A DNA stretch of 64,000 nucleotides. It comes from Eutreptiella sp. 'Long Island Sound 2002'. Its lineage: Eukaryota; Euglenozoa; Euglenophyceae; Eutreptiales; Eutreptiaceae. Positions 22,015 through 32,767 of the stretch are shown in pieces (within the stretch, counting starts at the first letter, position 1; the number at the start of each line of letters is the position of its first letter). Location of the stretch: contig OZ038384.1 in assembly GCA_964036045.1 (NCBI GenBank), positions 20,312,500 through 20,376,499 on the forward strand, written 5' to 3'. The notes under the pieces are model-generated. The model was not told the origin of the DNA. It did no database searches and saw only the letters and a list, made by a program, of their open reading frames with translations. A program made the position numbers and the translations under genes.

Positions 22015-23042
22015 TCTTTTTTTTTTTGTAATACAAGTCCAAAGTCACTGCTCGAGAGTCCTCAGGAGGCCAGTTCATCATACAGAGTATCACCCACATC
22101 CCAGGTCACGGTCAGTGGGTGGGGCAGCAGGGAGGAGAAGGGAGCTGTGGACAGTGGGTTTGCGTTTGTGCAGAATAATTGAACATGTGGATAACACAGA
22201 AGTGGTCGCCCCGCACTCCACACCCGGGGGTGGTGGCAGCGTGATAGGGGGTACTGTCCGCGCGGGTGCCAATCCAGGGCATTTCCCCAGGAGAGAGAAG
22301 CAGGAGGGATGCGGGCCGGTGGCCAGGAGGAGGGAGAGAGTGGCATTCCACTCACACGACAGTGATGTGGGCGTGTAAGGGCCATGTGAGGGCCAACCTG
22401 CCAAAGGTTGGTGAAAAAATAGTGACGTTTCAAGCAAAAACACAGAGACAGGGTACAGGGGACAGGTTGAAAAGAAATGACAGTGCAGATAAAGACACAG
22501 GGGCAGGGCAAGGGGGACTTGCTCAGGTCGATCAGGCTGAACGCGGCCGCCCGGGGTGTAGTCAAGGACTCAGGGGGGGGGGGGGTTCCACCGTGTACTG
22601 GCCTTCGGAGCAGGGCAACGCAAAGCAAGGACTGAATCAGGATGAGGGCCCAGAATACAGACAGTGAAGGTCGCCTGTGATCTGTATGTACAGGCCATGA
22701 GGGCACGACCAAGTTAGATTAACGAGTTCGTCAGCGAAATGCCTCGAATCGATGTTCCCTGTGAAGGAGAGTGAAGGCAGGGGAAGGGGGTGGTCACAGT
22801 GGCAGTGGGCCTGTCCAATCTGCAGAGGAGAAGGGGTTGGGTTTGTTGGGGGGGCGTTTCGGGACGGCGTGCTCTAAGACCGCAGTGACAGAGTCCAGCA
22901 CCTTGTTTTGATAGTGCCCTACTTCCTTTCGGACAGCTCGAAGTCCACCTAGGTGTGCTCGGAGGTATCTATTCAGGGACCGCGGGACTGCCAGCCGGCC
23001 TACAATGCGGAGGTCTTTGCGGCAGGCAGCCTGGCGCCATGT
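22015..23042 (-). mobile_element. 5'-truncated LINE copy, minus strand, ~1.03 kb
   Basis: On the minus strand the insert begins at 23,042 inside LINE coding sequence (TWRQAACRKDLRIVGRLAVP ... DWTGPLPL-stop at 22,794). A ~760-bp 3' UTR follows, ending TTGGACTTGTATTAC and a poly(A)-like tract against 22,015. The same sequence, at high identity, runs on the plus strand at 61,489-62,505 and ends in the same TTGTATTAC-A(n). 5' truncation, an A-tail and flanking duplicates are hallmarks of target-primed reverse transcription. Open frames across the 3' UTR are shadows. Confidence 0.85.
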
Positions 23043-23239
23043 CTCCCTGAGTTGGTGGCCTGTTCTGTTGTTGAAGAACTGCAGGAGACGCTCGGAATCA
23101 ACCGTGACGGCAAACTCAAGCACAACTATGACCCAAATTGCTGGCACCTGGTCCCTCCTCGACTTTGGAACTGGAAGTTGAAGTCAACCCCTGCGTATCA
23201 CAGTACGTGCCAGGGAGAGCTGCTTTCTGGCATCCTTCT
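23043..23239 (+). repeat. 197-bp target duplication, right copy
   Basis: This is the second copy of 21,818-22,014. The sequence downstream (CTGTCGGTGCAGGGGCGC...) is the true continuation of RNase H, so the right copy is the one in phase with the 3' part of element B. Confidence 0.85.
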
Positions 23240-23555
23240 ACTGTCGGTGCAGGGGCGCCTAATCGGAACCAATTCGCTGGTCTGCTTTTGTGATCAGGAG
23301 TCTACCCAATATTTCCTGAGGCGGGACCCGCCTGACAACTGAAGGTTGGGGTGTTGGTGGACTTGCTTGGCACAGTTGCGCCTGATCATCTACAGGGTCC
23401 CTGGGCTGGAGAGCGAGCTCTGCGACTGGGTTTCAAGAGAGAGTTTGGATGACAAGACAATTATCTCGAGAAGCGCTTGCCAAAATGGACGTACACTTGG
23501 ACTTGGGGATGATGAACGTGGCTTTGTTGGACTCAATACGTCGCAAGGACTCTGA

Positions 23556-23694
23556 GGAGGAGTAGCCGACTGTCATGCAGGCTCTGGCAGACCGGCACTG
23601 GGCTATCACTGAAGGAACTACATAGTCTATCTCTACCCGTCAGTTATTGAGGAAAGAAATGCAAACAGTAAGAAAAAGTCACTACCATCTCTTT
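23556..23694. other. Flank of element B, nothing recognised
   Basis: A short stretch after the last RNase H similarity. No integrase motif or LTR identified. Confidence 0.3.
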
Positions 23695-24200
23695 ATTCGG
23701 GTGCTTGATCAAGGCCAAATCCTTGGTAAGTTGTTGAGACTAAGACTGAATCATTTTTATTCTCTTTTCAGGCTTTAAGTAGCCCTAGCCCCCTAATGAA
23801 GGTCACCCCTACAGCTCAAGTGGGCGGAGATATCATCCGTCATGGAGGTAATACCGAGGTAAAATAGGCACTTCACTGCCTTGGGCCTTGTAGTTTAAGC
23901 CTAGTGCTCTGCCACCCGAGGACACCTCTACTCAATTGTTTCTATTAATTCTTGTGGTTCTACCTTTTCACTGATCCTGAAATCCTTTGCCTGGCCAAAT
24001 CCTGTGTCTGCCCCGGCCTACGTGCCCCAGATTGCCAACCAACTCCATTGCATGTCAAAAGGTGCACATGAAGAGCTTGGGACCATGTGGGTGGCCAGAC
24101 TAATGTCAGCCTTCTTAAAAAAAGGATTTGTTTTGTTCATATTGGACTTGAGCGTTCTATTTAAGCCGGCATTGCCTGTGTGCAGCCCCTCTTTGTTACA
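23695..24200 (+). repeat. ~500-bp dispersed repeat, inverted relative to 62,510-63,030
   Basis: A series of words matches the reverse complement of 62,510-63,030 in the same order: GCTTGATCAAGGCCAA, CCCTAATGAAG, CATGGAGGTAATACCGA, AATAGGCA, CCTTTTCACTG, TTGCCTGGCCAA, GTGCACATGAAG and TATTTAAGCC. The copies are strongly diverged but collinear. On the minus strand here, GTGGCAGAGCACTAGG followed about 60 bases later by GGTATTACCTCC loosely resembles pol III A and B boxes, so a tRNA-derived SINE is possible. There is no coding motif. Confidence 0.65.
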
Positions 24201-25849
24201 CATGTTCTGATTCTGGAAGGATGGTTCCTGACTTCATTGAGCCGGTGCCCTGACGTGCTCTACTTTATCTTTGTGTGGACCTTATTTGGACTTGTTCAAA
24301 AATGAGCAAGGTTTTCTAAAACAAAGACAAGGAACAAGCACAAGTGGGGGCAAAGCAGAAACCTTTTCTGGTAGCAGAGGAAGTCCCTAGAAGACTAAAG
24401 CAGAACACGAAGAACACCAACAAACACTCGTATTCTGAACTGTGAAGATGTTTGCCAAAGCTTTACCGATCACAAGCACCAGAGCAAAGACTGGTGATGT
24501 GGCTGCACCTTCATCCACAGGTGGTGTACGACGTGATACTGGTCCTCTAGGAGAACATGCAGAACCAAGAGGGGCGGAAGAGAATACAGATATATATATA
24601 TATATATATACCGAAGGAGTCCGTTGAGCGCTGAGGTGCCTGGTTTAACGCGGGCAAACCTCAGGAGCCTGGAAGTCAGTGACCCTGTGGCAGCCGCCTT
24701 AGCTTCCGTTGTGTCCTCACTGCTACCATCTGAAACCACGCCTGTTCTAAGGGTTGAAGTGGCCAATGCCAAGGTCAAGGCCTCGGGAAGAGCAGCAACA
24801 AAAGGAAAAAAGAAAGATGAAGCTTTGGGAACACTGTTCGGAGCTACTTGGGGCGGCAAAATGCTCGAGATACCTTACGGCTAATTGGACTGGCCGGCGT
24901 TGGCCCAATTGTCAGAGTGGAAACCCGACTGTGTGTCTCAAGAACCTACGCCTTCGCAACAACCGAAGGAACGTGCAAGCCTGAAACCTGAACCCTGTCC
25001 AAGCGGGGTGGCTCCTGGACCTTAATGCCTGGAAAGAGGTTTGCCATGCGCATGGCAGCCCCCAAGCTCGGTCTCGATGAGACCATGGAGGTACCGTCCC
25101 AGGTCTTGGGTGCAGGTGACGGAGACGCTGATCTGAGTGCATTGTCAACAGCACTCAAGACTAAACCAGGGCTCTCCGATTCAAAGAAGCCCCCACCTAC
25201 CATGTCCCCTGGTGTGGAACCTTTGACAAGGGATGTGAAAAGCTGCAGAGGCATCTGCAGCTCTCCTATGGACACCTGACCTGGCCCTTTCCAGCCCCGT
25301 GTGAGGACTTTGCCTGTCTGTAATGTAGATGACACCACAGAGGCGGAGATGAAGAGCTAGGGCCTGGCTGCACTAGCGCCATTGGCCACCATGCACCCCT
25401 CACCCCCTCCAGGTTGAACAGGAGATCCAGGTGTACCCATTAGGGGAGCGAAAGCCGTCGCCGCGGCAAACCTTCAGATCGAACTCCCCTAGTTTGATCC
25501 CAAGAGGTTGCCCGAGTGGGCTGTGGAGTTCTCTGAATTTTCACTCCCCACAAATCAGCAATCTGTTATAGTGAGGGCTAAGTGCACACTCACCAAAAAG
25601 TCGTGCAAAAAAACAAATTCTCCAGCGGCAAGTGAAGGTCGCCATCAGGAAGACCTCCAACTGGGGAGGCTTCCCGAAGAGACTAGAACAGATGTACCTA
25701 GTCTAAGAGACATACCTGAGTGTCCGTACTGAGATTGTAGAGTTGTCCCCACTCCCCGAATTCTCTACAGCTGGGGCACCTAGAGGAATTCATGCGCCTA
25801 TGGTCCTACAGAGCCTCACCTATGGCTGGTAGGAGAGATTTCTCCGAAG
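24201..25849. other. No recognised gene; contains a TA microsatellite
   Basis: Several short hydrophilic frames occur (for example 24,624-24,884, starting SAEVPGLTRANLRSLEVSD), but I recognise none, and they change frame often. They could be remnants of a retroelement Gag or spacer. Confidence 0.35.
24587..24610. repeat. (TA)n microsatellite
   Basis: An uninterrupted run of about 12 TA units between GAATACAGA and CCGAAGG. Confidence 0.9.
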
Positions 25850-27380
25850 ACGTGGGATGACTCTTCTCGAGTTTGATGCGACGAGGCCCCGTGTCGCGCG
25901 ATCGCAGCAGAGGAAAATATAAACCAAAGATAAAGACGCACAACCAGAAAAAATGAAGCGCAAAATTGAATTTTCCGACCTCAGAAACCCCGAAAAAAGT
26001 TTTACGCCGCTGTTTGGCGAGGTCGCAAAATTTAGGACACACACAGAAAAAGAAGAACAACAGAGTCGCCACGGCGACGAAGTTGAGCGTTGCTTGCCCC
26101 AAAACACCTAGAAAGTGCGTGTCCTAGGCGCTAGGGACTTGTGCACGCTCCAACAACAAGGAAGATGAATAGAGGCGAACACCAAGAGCAAGCGAGCCGC
26201 GAAGAAGAAGAAATTGAACATTGCGTGCTCCAAACCACCTAGCAAGGTGGGTGCCATAGGAGCTAGGCGACTTGTGCGCGTCAACAACGCACAAAGAACA
26301 CACAAGGGGGAAGGAAGGACAGATAAATAGCATGAGACATGGGTGCAAGGACACCACACCCAAACACAAGGGAGACATGCAAGCATTAGGCTAGCACGCC
26401 AACACATGGGAGACGAAAAAAAAAACATAGAGTCCGCAAACCGACGAGCTAGAAACAAAAACTGCCATGCATGCATTAAGGCACACTTACTCTTGCGCGT
26501 CGCAGACAATAAAGAGTCCATGACAAAGGGCAAAAGTAACATGACAGGAATGCATTAAGCAAAAACGCTTACTCTTGGGCGTCGCAAAGAAACAAAGAGT
26601 CCGTACGCTGATAAGTAAGTAGCGTGTGCCGCCAAGCAAGCAATAAGACACGCTTACTCTTGGGCGTCGCAAAAAACAAAGAGTCCATGACATAAAGAAT
26701 AAGTAGCATACCATGCCATGAATGCATAAAGCAAGCACGCCTAAGCTAGGACAACGCCAAAAAAGCAACGGGGCCAAGACGGGACGAAAAAGAAAGACAC
26801 AATAGGAAACCGGACACCGTAGGCAGGAATGCAAGTGGCGAGATCGCCGCAGCGTCCCCCACGGTGTCTACACGTGAAGACACACATAAAAGGCGAGCGG
26901 CGAGAGTGCAAAACGAATGATCGAATGGAAGATGAGAATGGTGGCAAATTGCATGCGTAGGAGTAGGAGCTTGTGTGCCTGCCCCAAACAAACAAAGGAG
27001 GAGAGGATAAGAGGTAGGCAAAGGCAACACAAAGTGCATGCGACAAGGGACGGGACAAACGGAGGAACAATGCACGAGAACAAAGGCAGGAAAGGGAGAA
27101 GAAGAAAGAACTTGTGTGCCCGCCCCAAAACATAGCAACATGGGCGCGTAGACACTAGGAGCTTGAGTGCGTGCCCCAGCAAAGACACCACAAAGGGGGA
27201 GAAAGGGAGCAGGAGAAGAGAGGACCGGGGGCGGAGAGGTAAGGGGAAGGGGCGGGGAAAGTGATGCAGAGCAGGAGAGCGGGGGAGGAGCAACGACGAT
27301 GGGCGCGGGAAAAACCGAAACAGACAAAACACCAAAGCACCACGCACGCAAACACTGAAGGCAGCAAGGAGAGAAAGAAA
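25850..27380. repeat. Degenerate tandem-repeat region
   Basis: Recurring words mark a decayed tandem structure. CTTACTCTTGGGCGTCGCA followed by AACAAAGAGTCC occurs at about 26,488, 26,568 and 26,654 (three units of about 80-90 bp). CTAGG-GACTTGTGCRCG occurs near 26,128 and 26,263. CTTGTGTGCCYGCCCCAAA and CTTGAGTGCGTGCCCCAGC recur near 26,970, 27,112 and 27,163. There are no coding motifs; the open minus-strand frames are rich in Ser, Leu and Cys without a domain. Confidence 0.6.
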
Positions 27381-28469
27381 CATGACGCCCCGGATCGGAG
27401 CATCCGGGGCGAGTGGGAGCACAGCCCGAGCCCCCGGACTGGATCTTCCGGGGGTGGACCCGGTGCCAGGGACTGGAGCGTCCGAGGTAACGGGGAGAAT
27501 ACGACAAAAAAACGCCTCGGAATGGAGCTACCAGGGGGGAAAGAAGCACAGCATTAGCCCACGGACTGGATCGTCCGGGGGTGAACCTGGTGCCACGGAC
27601 TGGAGCGTCCGAGGCAGCGGAGAGAGTACGACAAAAAAGACCTCCCGGGTTGGAGCAACCGGGGAGGAATGAAGCACGGCGCTAGCCCACGGACTGGATC
27701 AACCGGGGGTGAACCCTGTGCCGCGGACTGGAGCGTCCGAGGCAACGAAGAGAATACGATAAAAAGACACCCCGGATTGGAGCATCCGGGGCGGGAAGAA
27801 GCACGGCACTAGCCCCAGGACTGGATTGTCCGGGGGTGAACCCGGTGCCACGGACTGGAGCGTCCGAGGCAGCGGAGAGAATATGACAAAAAGACGCCCC
27901 TGATTGGAGCATCAGGGGCGCAATGAAGCACGGCGCTAGCCCCGGACGATAAAAGAACGGCCAGGATTGGAGCACCCGGGGCGGAAAGAGGCACGGCACG
28001 AGCCCCCGGACTGGATTGTCCGGGGTTGAAACTGGTGCCACGGACTGGAGCGTCCGGGGCAACGGAGAGAATACGATAAAAAGACGCCCCGGATTGGAGC
28101 ATCCGGGGCGGCAAGAAGCACGGCAATAGCCCCCGGACTGGATCGTCCGGGGGTGAACCCGGTGCCACGGACTGCAGCGTCCGAGGCAACGAAGAGAATA
28201 CGATAAAGAGACGGACCGGAATGGAGCATCCGGGGCGGAAAGAGGCACGGCACAAGCCCCCGGGCTGGATCGTCCGGGGGTGAACCTGGCGCCACGGACT
28301 GGAGCGTCCGAGGCAACGGAGAGAATACGACAAAAAAACGCCTAGGAGGGGAGCATCCGGGGCAGCGTGGAGCACAGCCCGGGCCCCCGGACTGGATTGT
28401 TCAGGGGAGATCCCGGTACTACGGACTGGAGCGTCCAGGGCAAAGGAGAGAGTACGATAAAAAGGCGCT
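27381..28469 (+). repeat. Tandem array of ~125-bp units, each with three hairpin modules
   Basis: Each unit has three hairpins with a conserved six-base loop TGGAKC: GCCCCGGAT-loop-ATCCGGGGC (27,387-27,410 and 28,085-28,108), CCCCCGGAC-loop-GTCCGGGGG, and CGGAC-loop-GTCCG inside CACGGACTGGAGCGTCCGAGG, followed by an AACGGAGAGAATACGAYAAAA spacer. About eight to nine units are present. At 27,895-27,920 the stem is CGCCCCTGAT/ATCAGGGGCG, where a G-C pair has become T-A on both arms. At 27,641-27,667 the stem is CCTCCCGGGTT/AACCGGGGAGG, again with changes on both arms. The array is interrupted at CCGG by retroelement C and resumes at 41,637. Confidence 0.85.
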
Positions 28470-28473
28470 CCGG
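28470..28473. repeat. Target-site duplication CCGG (5' side of element C)
   Basis: CCGG directly precedes the TG of the 5' LTR and recurs at 41,637-41,640 directly after the 3' LTR. Integrase of Ty3-type elements makes 4-6-bp duplications. The site is in the stem of a hairpin module. Confidence 0.8.
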
Positions 28474-30827
28474 TGAAGCCGCTTCGGACCCCCGTGGCCA
28501 TCCTTGGGTCACTTGGGGTGTGTATCTATGTGCCGGCAAGCCGCCATTGGCTGATATCATACTCTCCCATCCACCTGACCTAACCCGATGTGATAGTGTG
28601 ATAGGTTTGGCCATTCCGGCTATGAGCGGCCATGTTCAGTACCGAGGCGCTGCCAGCTGGGATTGATATATCAGAATATCAGGAATCAACAGGGTTTTTT
28701 TATCATAATGTTTCCGTAATTTTTCCGCCTTCCGTTCTGATTGTCAATGTATCGGCGACTGTCAGTTGGCTTGCGATTTTGCGGTAACCGATTGGTTAAC
28801 TGTTATTTACAGATATTTTGGCGGAAACCCCGATGAGGGGTCAGATTTCATCAGTAAAGGGTTCGTTGCTTCCGCAATTTTCATATTATACAATCGCAAA
28901 TTTGATCTGATTCTTTCAGACTTTCAGAATCGGATCTTCGACTTCGACATCGCCGCACTGGATATGATGAATCTCAAGTGGTCATACATTTTTCCCCGAT
29001 CACGAATCAACCTTCCTTTTGTTGTGTCCTTCATTTTGCTTGGAGATATAGTCGAAACAAAAAGGATTCGTGAGGCCACTTTGAAGAATCATATCTCCCG
29101 TTCATGGCGAGGAATACTAATTTTGACACTTGGGTTAGAACTGCCTTGGTCTCAACTGAATTTAGAAAGCATCAAACGCTTTTGGTGTGTACACATACCC
29201 GGTGTAGCAAGGAATAATAGTCAAGAGGGTAGAAAGTTGTTTACACCTCTCGGGCCATGCAACTGAACATTTTATTGCGACTTTCGAGTGTATCGCACGA
29301 GTGTTGGGGTCGCATAGATACTTTCCTTGGGGTCCCACGTGATTTTAACGTGAAGTTATGTCCATGGAGGGGCATGGCATACCATGGTGGGAGCCACTTT
29401 TGAGGGTATGTGTTATATGCATGGTATGTGCTTCGATATGCTCACGCCCATGTTATATATCTCCGTTTGTAGGAAGATATATGGAGTCATACGTGACAAG
29501 GGCGTTGCTCATGTCCCAATGGTGAACTCCATAGCGCTAGACTAAGTCTACCGCTCATATAGTGCATGTGGGAGGGCTTACAGAGCGATCCACAAGCGCC
29601 AATATCAATTTTCCCATTTTCATGGTGCGTGTTGGGAGGAGGTTCGAAGGTGTTCCTATGCGTCCATGTGGGGATCCAAGTGGGGAGATGGTTGGCAAAT
29701 GGTCTCAAGCAATTGTGTTTTGAATCATATGTTGATGCCATGGGTGAGGGAAGTTATATACTATTGTAATTCTCTTGAATTTGGCATTATTTGCATGTTT
29801 TTGACCTCATTTTATGCTCATTTTTGTGTTTTATGTGCTCAACTGGTCGGCTAACAGTAAAGTGCCTAGAGATCCGTGAACCATGGTATGTTGCTTATAT
29901 GTTGGCATATGCTTCGGTGCTGTACCTCACCATATGCGGGATCTCGTGGTCACTTTGGCATGGCACACGAAGCCTCACAAAATTAGGTCTCAAATTCATG
30001 AGTTGACTTCTGAAGCATGTCATGTACATAACCCGAGGGGCTTCGGAGCCAACGATGGAATATTCTTGGGCATTAACTTTTGGTCTATATCACCGTTGTA
30101 AATTACTTTCCGATTTGACACATGCAAGGAGCATATGAACATTTGCCGTATGCATTTTTGAGTATATCATTGAATTCTGGGCACTATGGTGTGATTTGCC
30201 TGATTTTGCTAGGTTATGAGGTCATCTTCATGGGGCAGTTCTCCGAGCCCAATCGACTCCAAGTCCAACCAAGGATATGTCAGGGTAGGGCATGGTCCTG
30301 AGTGCCACTCTAGGCCATGACACGCCACCTCCCCTGTTGGGCTAGGATTTAGCGGCTTGGGAGGGAACACATTTTTGGGGTTTATGTAGTGACTTTTGAC
30401 ACATGGCATTTAGCCATCTTATTTGACTGGGTTCAGGGCATCATGTTGGTGAGTCAGGGGAAGGTCTTGAGTCCAGGGAATGGGGGGTCTATGGCTGAGT
30501 CTGTGTATGTTTACCTCTTTCCCCAACTTTGCTTTATTTGTGTTCATATGCCAATTTCAGGGCTTTCCTCTTTGGTGCAATTCTTGTACATGCCCACCAC
30601 CGTGAGACAACCGGTGTGCTGAACGGAAGCCCACAGTGTGGATTGGGTTATTGCTGTATTTGTGGGATCTGGTTGCTGTTGAGGGTTGAAGGAGGATTGT
30701 ATTTTCTATATTTGTGGATTTTAGACCCTGGATTTTGAGAAATGCAATCGCTGATCAGGAGCAAGTCAGCAGGGGTGACAGGCGGAAGGGGCACAGCAGG
30801 GGCCGGTCCTGGTAGGGACCTTCTTTA
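28474..30827 (+). repeat. Retroelement C 5' LTR (2,354 bp)
   Basis: It starts TGAAGCCGCTTCGGACCC and ends GGTAGGGACCTTCTTTA, matching 39,280-41,636 end to end. The last 30 bases include a small hairpin, GGTCC-TGGTAG-GGACC. LTRs carry the promoter and polyadenylation signals, but I could not fix R/U5 borders. It contains an open frame (28,766-29,266) that is also open in the 3' LTR. Confidence 0.93.
28766..29266 (+). CDS. Open frame inside the 5' LTR, 166 codons, function unknown
   Basis: The frame starts MACDFAVTDWLTVIYRYFGG and contains FDFDIAALDMMNLKWSYIF and FVVSFILLGDIVETKRIREA. It ends ...LFTPLGPCN at TGA. The equivalent frame in the 3' LTR is 183 codons and differs at many residues without any stop. 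No family recognised. It is hydrophobic and aromatic with no obvious signal peptide. It may be a chance opening preserved by low divergence. Confidence 0.3.
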   Translation: MACDFAVTDWLTVIYRYFGGNPDEGSDFISKGFVASAIFILYNRKFDLILSDFQNRIFDFDIAALDMMNLKWSYIFPRSRINLPFVVSFILLGDIVETKRIREATLKNHISRSWRGILILTLGLELPWSQLNLESIKRFWCVHIPGVARNNSQEGRKLFTPLGPCN

Positions 30828-30840
30828 TGGTAGCAGAGGC
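30827..30840 (+). promoter_or_regulatory. Primer-binding site, initiator tRNA-Met type
   Basis: TGGTAGCAGAGGC begins at 30,828, immediately after the LTR. It is complementary to the 3' end of an initiator tRNA-Met ending ...CUCUGCUACCA. Land-plant iMet would give TGGTATCAGAG. Minus-strand DNA synthesis starts here. The last LTR base plus the PBS spell ATGG, which is also the first ATG of the gag frame. Confidence 0.8.
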
Positions 30841-32767
30841 GTACCTGCTGCCCCTACCTACCGCCAGCCCGGGGACTGGGGCCCCTATGAGCCCTGCCCA
30901 AGTACGCCCCGGGTGCGTATTGTGGACTCGGTGGAGACCACGCCGGAGATTGGAGCCAGAGAAGAGCCGAGACGCTCAGGAGCATGGCGAACTCCGGAAG
31001 TTGAAGCCCGAAGAGAAGTACGACGTTCGGGAAGAGGAGGACTTGACATGGAGGACCTGGTCTCCATGTGTGAGCGTCGCTGCCGAAAGGCATGCAACCT
31101 CCGCTCCGCCGCGGAGGACTCTGAGGAGACCTGCCATTCAGGCAGCAGTGGAAGACGGGCCCGGCGCTACCGGAAGCGCGGGTCACCCAAGCCCGCGGCA
31201 GGGGACGCCGGGGCTATGGATACGGACCCCAGCCCGGTCAGGCTGTGGGACTCCGAGGGGCACTCGGAGGGCTATCGGACAGCTTATGAGCAACCTTCGG
31301 AGTCGGAGGAGACGGCCGGAGAACACGTCCCCAGAACCAAGCCTGGAGCATGACGCCGAGGCGTTGGAGAGGCCCGCCAGAGCCAGAACGGCGCCTGTGG
31401 CCCGGCACACGGAGCCAACGCGGGATAGCATGGGCGACACACCCATGGCGGAGGAGTCCGAGGCGCCGGGAACCGCGGGATGCGCCAGATCAGGTGGAAA
31501 GCATGCTGCGTGCCACTGCGAGCACGTGTCCTTTCTCATGGGCAAATACCCATAGATGGGGATGGACGCCATCGTGCATTGCCTCGACCGCCTGGAAAAC
31601 GCGAAGGACGGCCTAGAGGAGGACATCGCCGGGATCCTGGATGACCAGTCGGCCGCGGAGAGAGACATGGCGGAGATGCGAGCAGAACGGGACCGGTACC
31701 GGGAGATTTTGGAGCTGGCCCTGCAGAAGCAGCAGCGAGTGGTGGACAGCCTCCTCCACCTAGTGGAGGACATGTCGGGACGCCTGAAAAGGCTAGAGGA
31801 GCGACAGCCCCTCACCTCCGTTCCGGAGCTCCCGGCAAAGCCAGCAGCGGCAGAGCTGGTTGAGCGGGTTAAGACCCTCCGGAGCGCCATGGATAAACCC
31901 ATGGGCGGCCCGGCAGAGGCACCCTACGCGCCTCCGCGTGTTGACCCGGGTGCGCTGCCGTTTGTTCCCATGTTCAGCGACTCCACAATGCTCGGGGAAC
32001 ACACGGCACTGGCGGGGTCCCTGCGGGAAGGGCACGCAACCACGGACCCGAGGAGCCTGACGGTACTGATGTGCCATGCCGCTGCCCAAGATCCAGCCAC
32101 CACTACGACTGCCCATGCAGTTTATGCGGAGGAGGGAATCCAGAGCCAGACCATGCAGGGACGAACCATGGGAAGCGCCGACGGACATGGTCGAGGCCAC
32201 CCAGGCAGAAACCTGTGGTTGAAGGACCCTTATTCGAGGATATGGACAGCCGGTGGAGCAAGTCCCTCCCGCATTCCAAACCCCACGGGTTCAGGCCCAA
32301 CTGGACCGCACTCCACGGTGGAGAGAGATGTACGGGGAGTGTACTTACACCCCCTGGCCACGGGTGGTATCCGTCTCGGTGGAGTAGTGGCTGCGGACGT
32401 CGGAGACGCCATCAGGATTGGGGACCCCAGGGGAATCGAAACCCCCTATTCCGATGGCAACCCCTCCAACCTGGTTGACTTCATCCTGGATTGGGAGGAC
32501 TTCGCCGAGGAGGTCGTCGGCGAGATGAGAGGAGCGCCAAGGGACAAGTGGGTATGCCGGACATTCCCACACAGGCTGGCGCAGGACCTGAAGGAGGAGC
32601 TTAGGGATCGGATCCGCGAGGGACTGATCCAGACAGAGCGGGCCTGCCTCCAGTGGCTGGAGGACGAGGAGCGAGTGGACGCCCCGAACCAGAAGTTGGA
32701 GGATTTGTGGTCCATTCCGCTGCCGCTGAAGCGCGGAGAGCCGAGGGTCCGGGAATGGAATCGGTGA
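30827..32767 (+). pseudogene. Retroelement C: Gag, one in-frame TAG
   Basis: Two frames abut in the same phase: 30,827-31,555 and 31,556-32,767, split only by TAG at 31,553-31,555. The first is Arg/Glu/Pro-rich. The second begins with about 85 residues of predicted coiled coil (RLENAKDGLEEDIAGILDD ... MSGRLKRLEERQ). A capsid-like part, PYSDGNPSNLVDFILDWEDF ... DLKEELRDRI, follows near residues 300-370, in the usual order for retrotransposon Gag. A frameshift near 32,757 moves the continuation to another frame. The true start is uncertain: the ATG at the LTR/PBS junction gives the longest frame, and MGMDAIVHC at 31,556 is an alternative that would leave the TAG outside the protein. Confidence 0.75.

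Larger units (their letters stand above)
21480..23555 (+). pseudogene. Retroelement B: connection and RNase H, split by a LINE
   Basis: The connection domain reads KDIRSFLGACSFYTRHVPNL and LLTDLTKTDKKWHW. The RNase H start is EFVVITDS, and then, in the stretch present on both sides of the LINE, PPRLWNWKLKST and CQGELLSGILLLSVQ, matching WNWKWNQARSNYNTYDQELL in element D. After the LINE it continues RLIGTNSLVCFCDQEST, DPPDN-stop-RLG, IIYRVPGLESELCDWVSRE, and ends near 23,555. No integrase follows. RNase H degrades the RNA of the RNA-DNA hybrid. The 1,028-bp LINE and 197-bp duplication interrupt it; TGA at 23,340-23,342 stands where related RNase H domains have Trp. Confidence 0.75.

Noticed and set aside
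23556-25849. Integrase continuation of element B
   Set aside because: I looked for HHCC, D-D-E and GPY/F motifs in all frames and found none, so element B appears truncated after RNase H.
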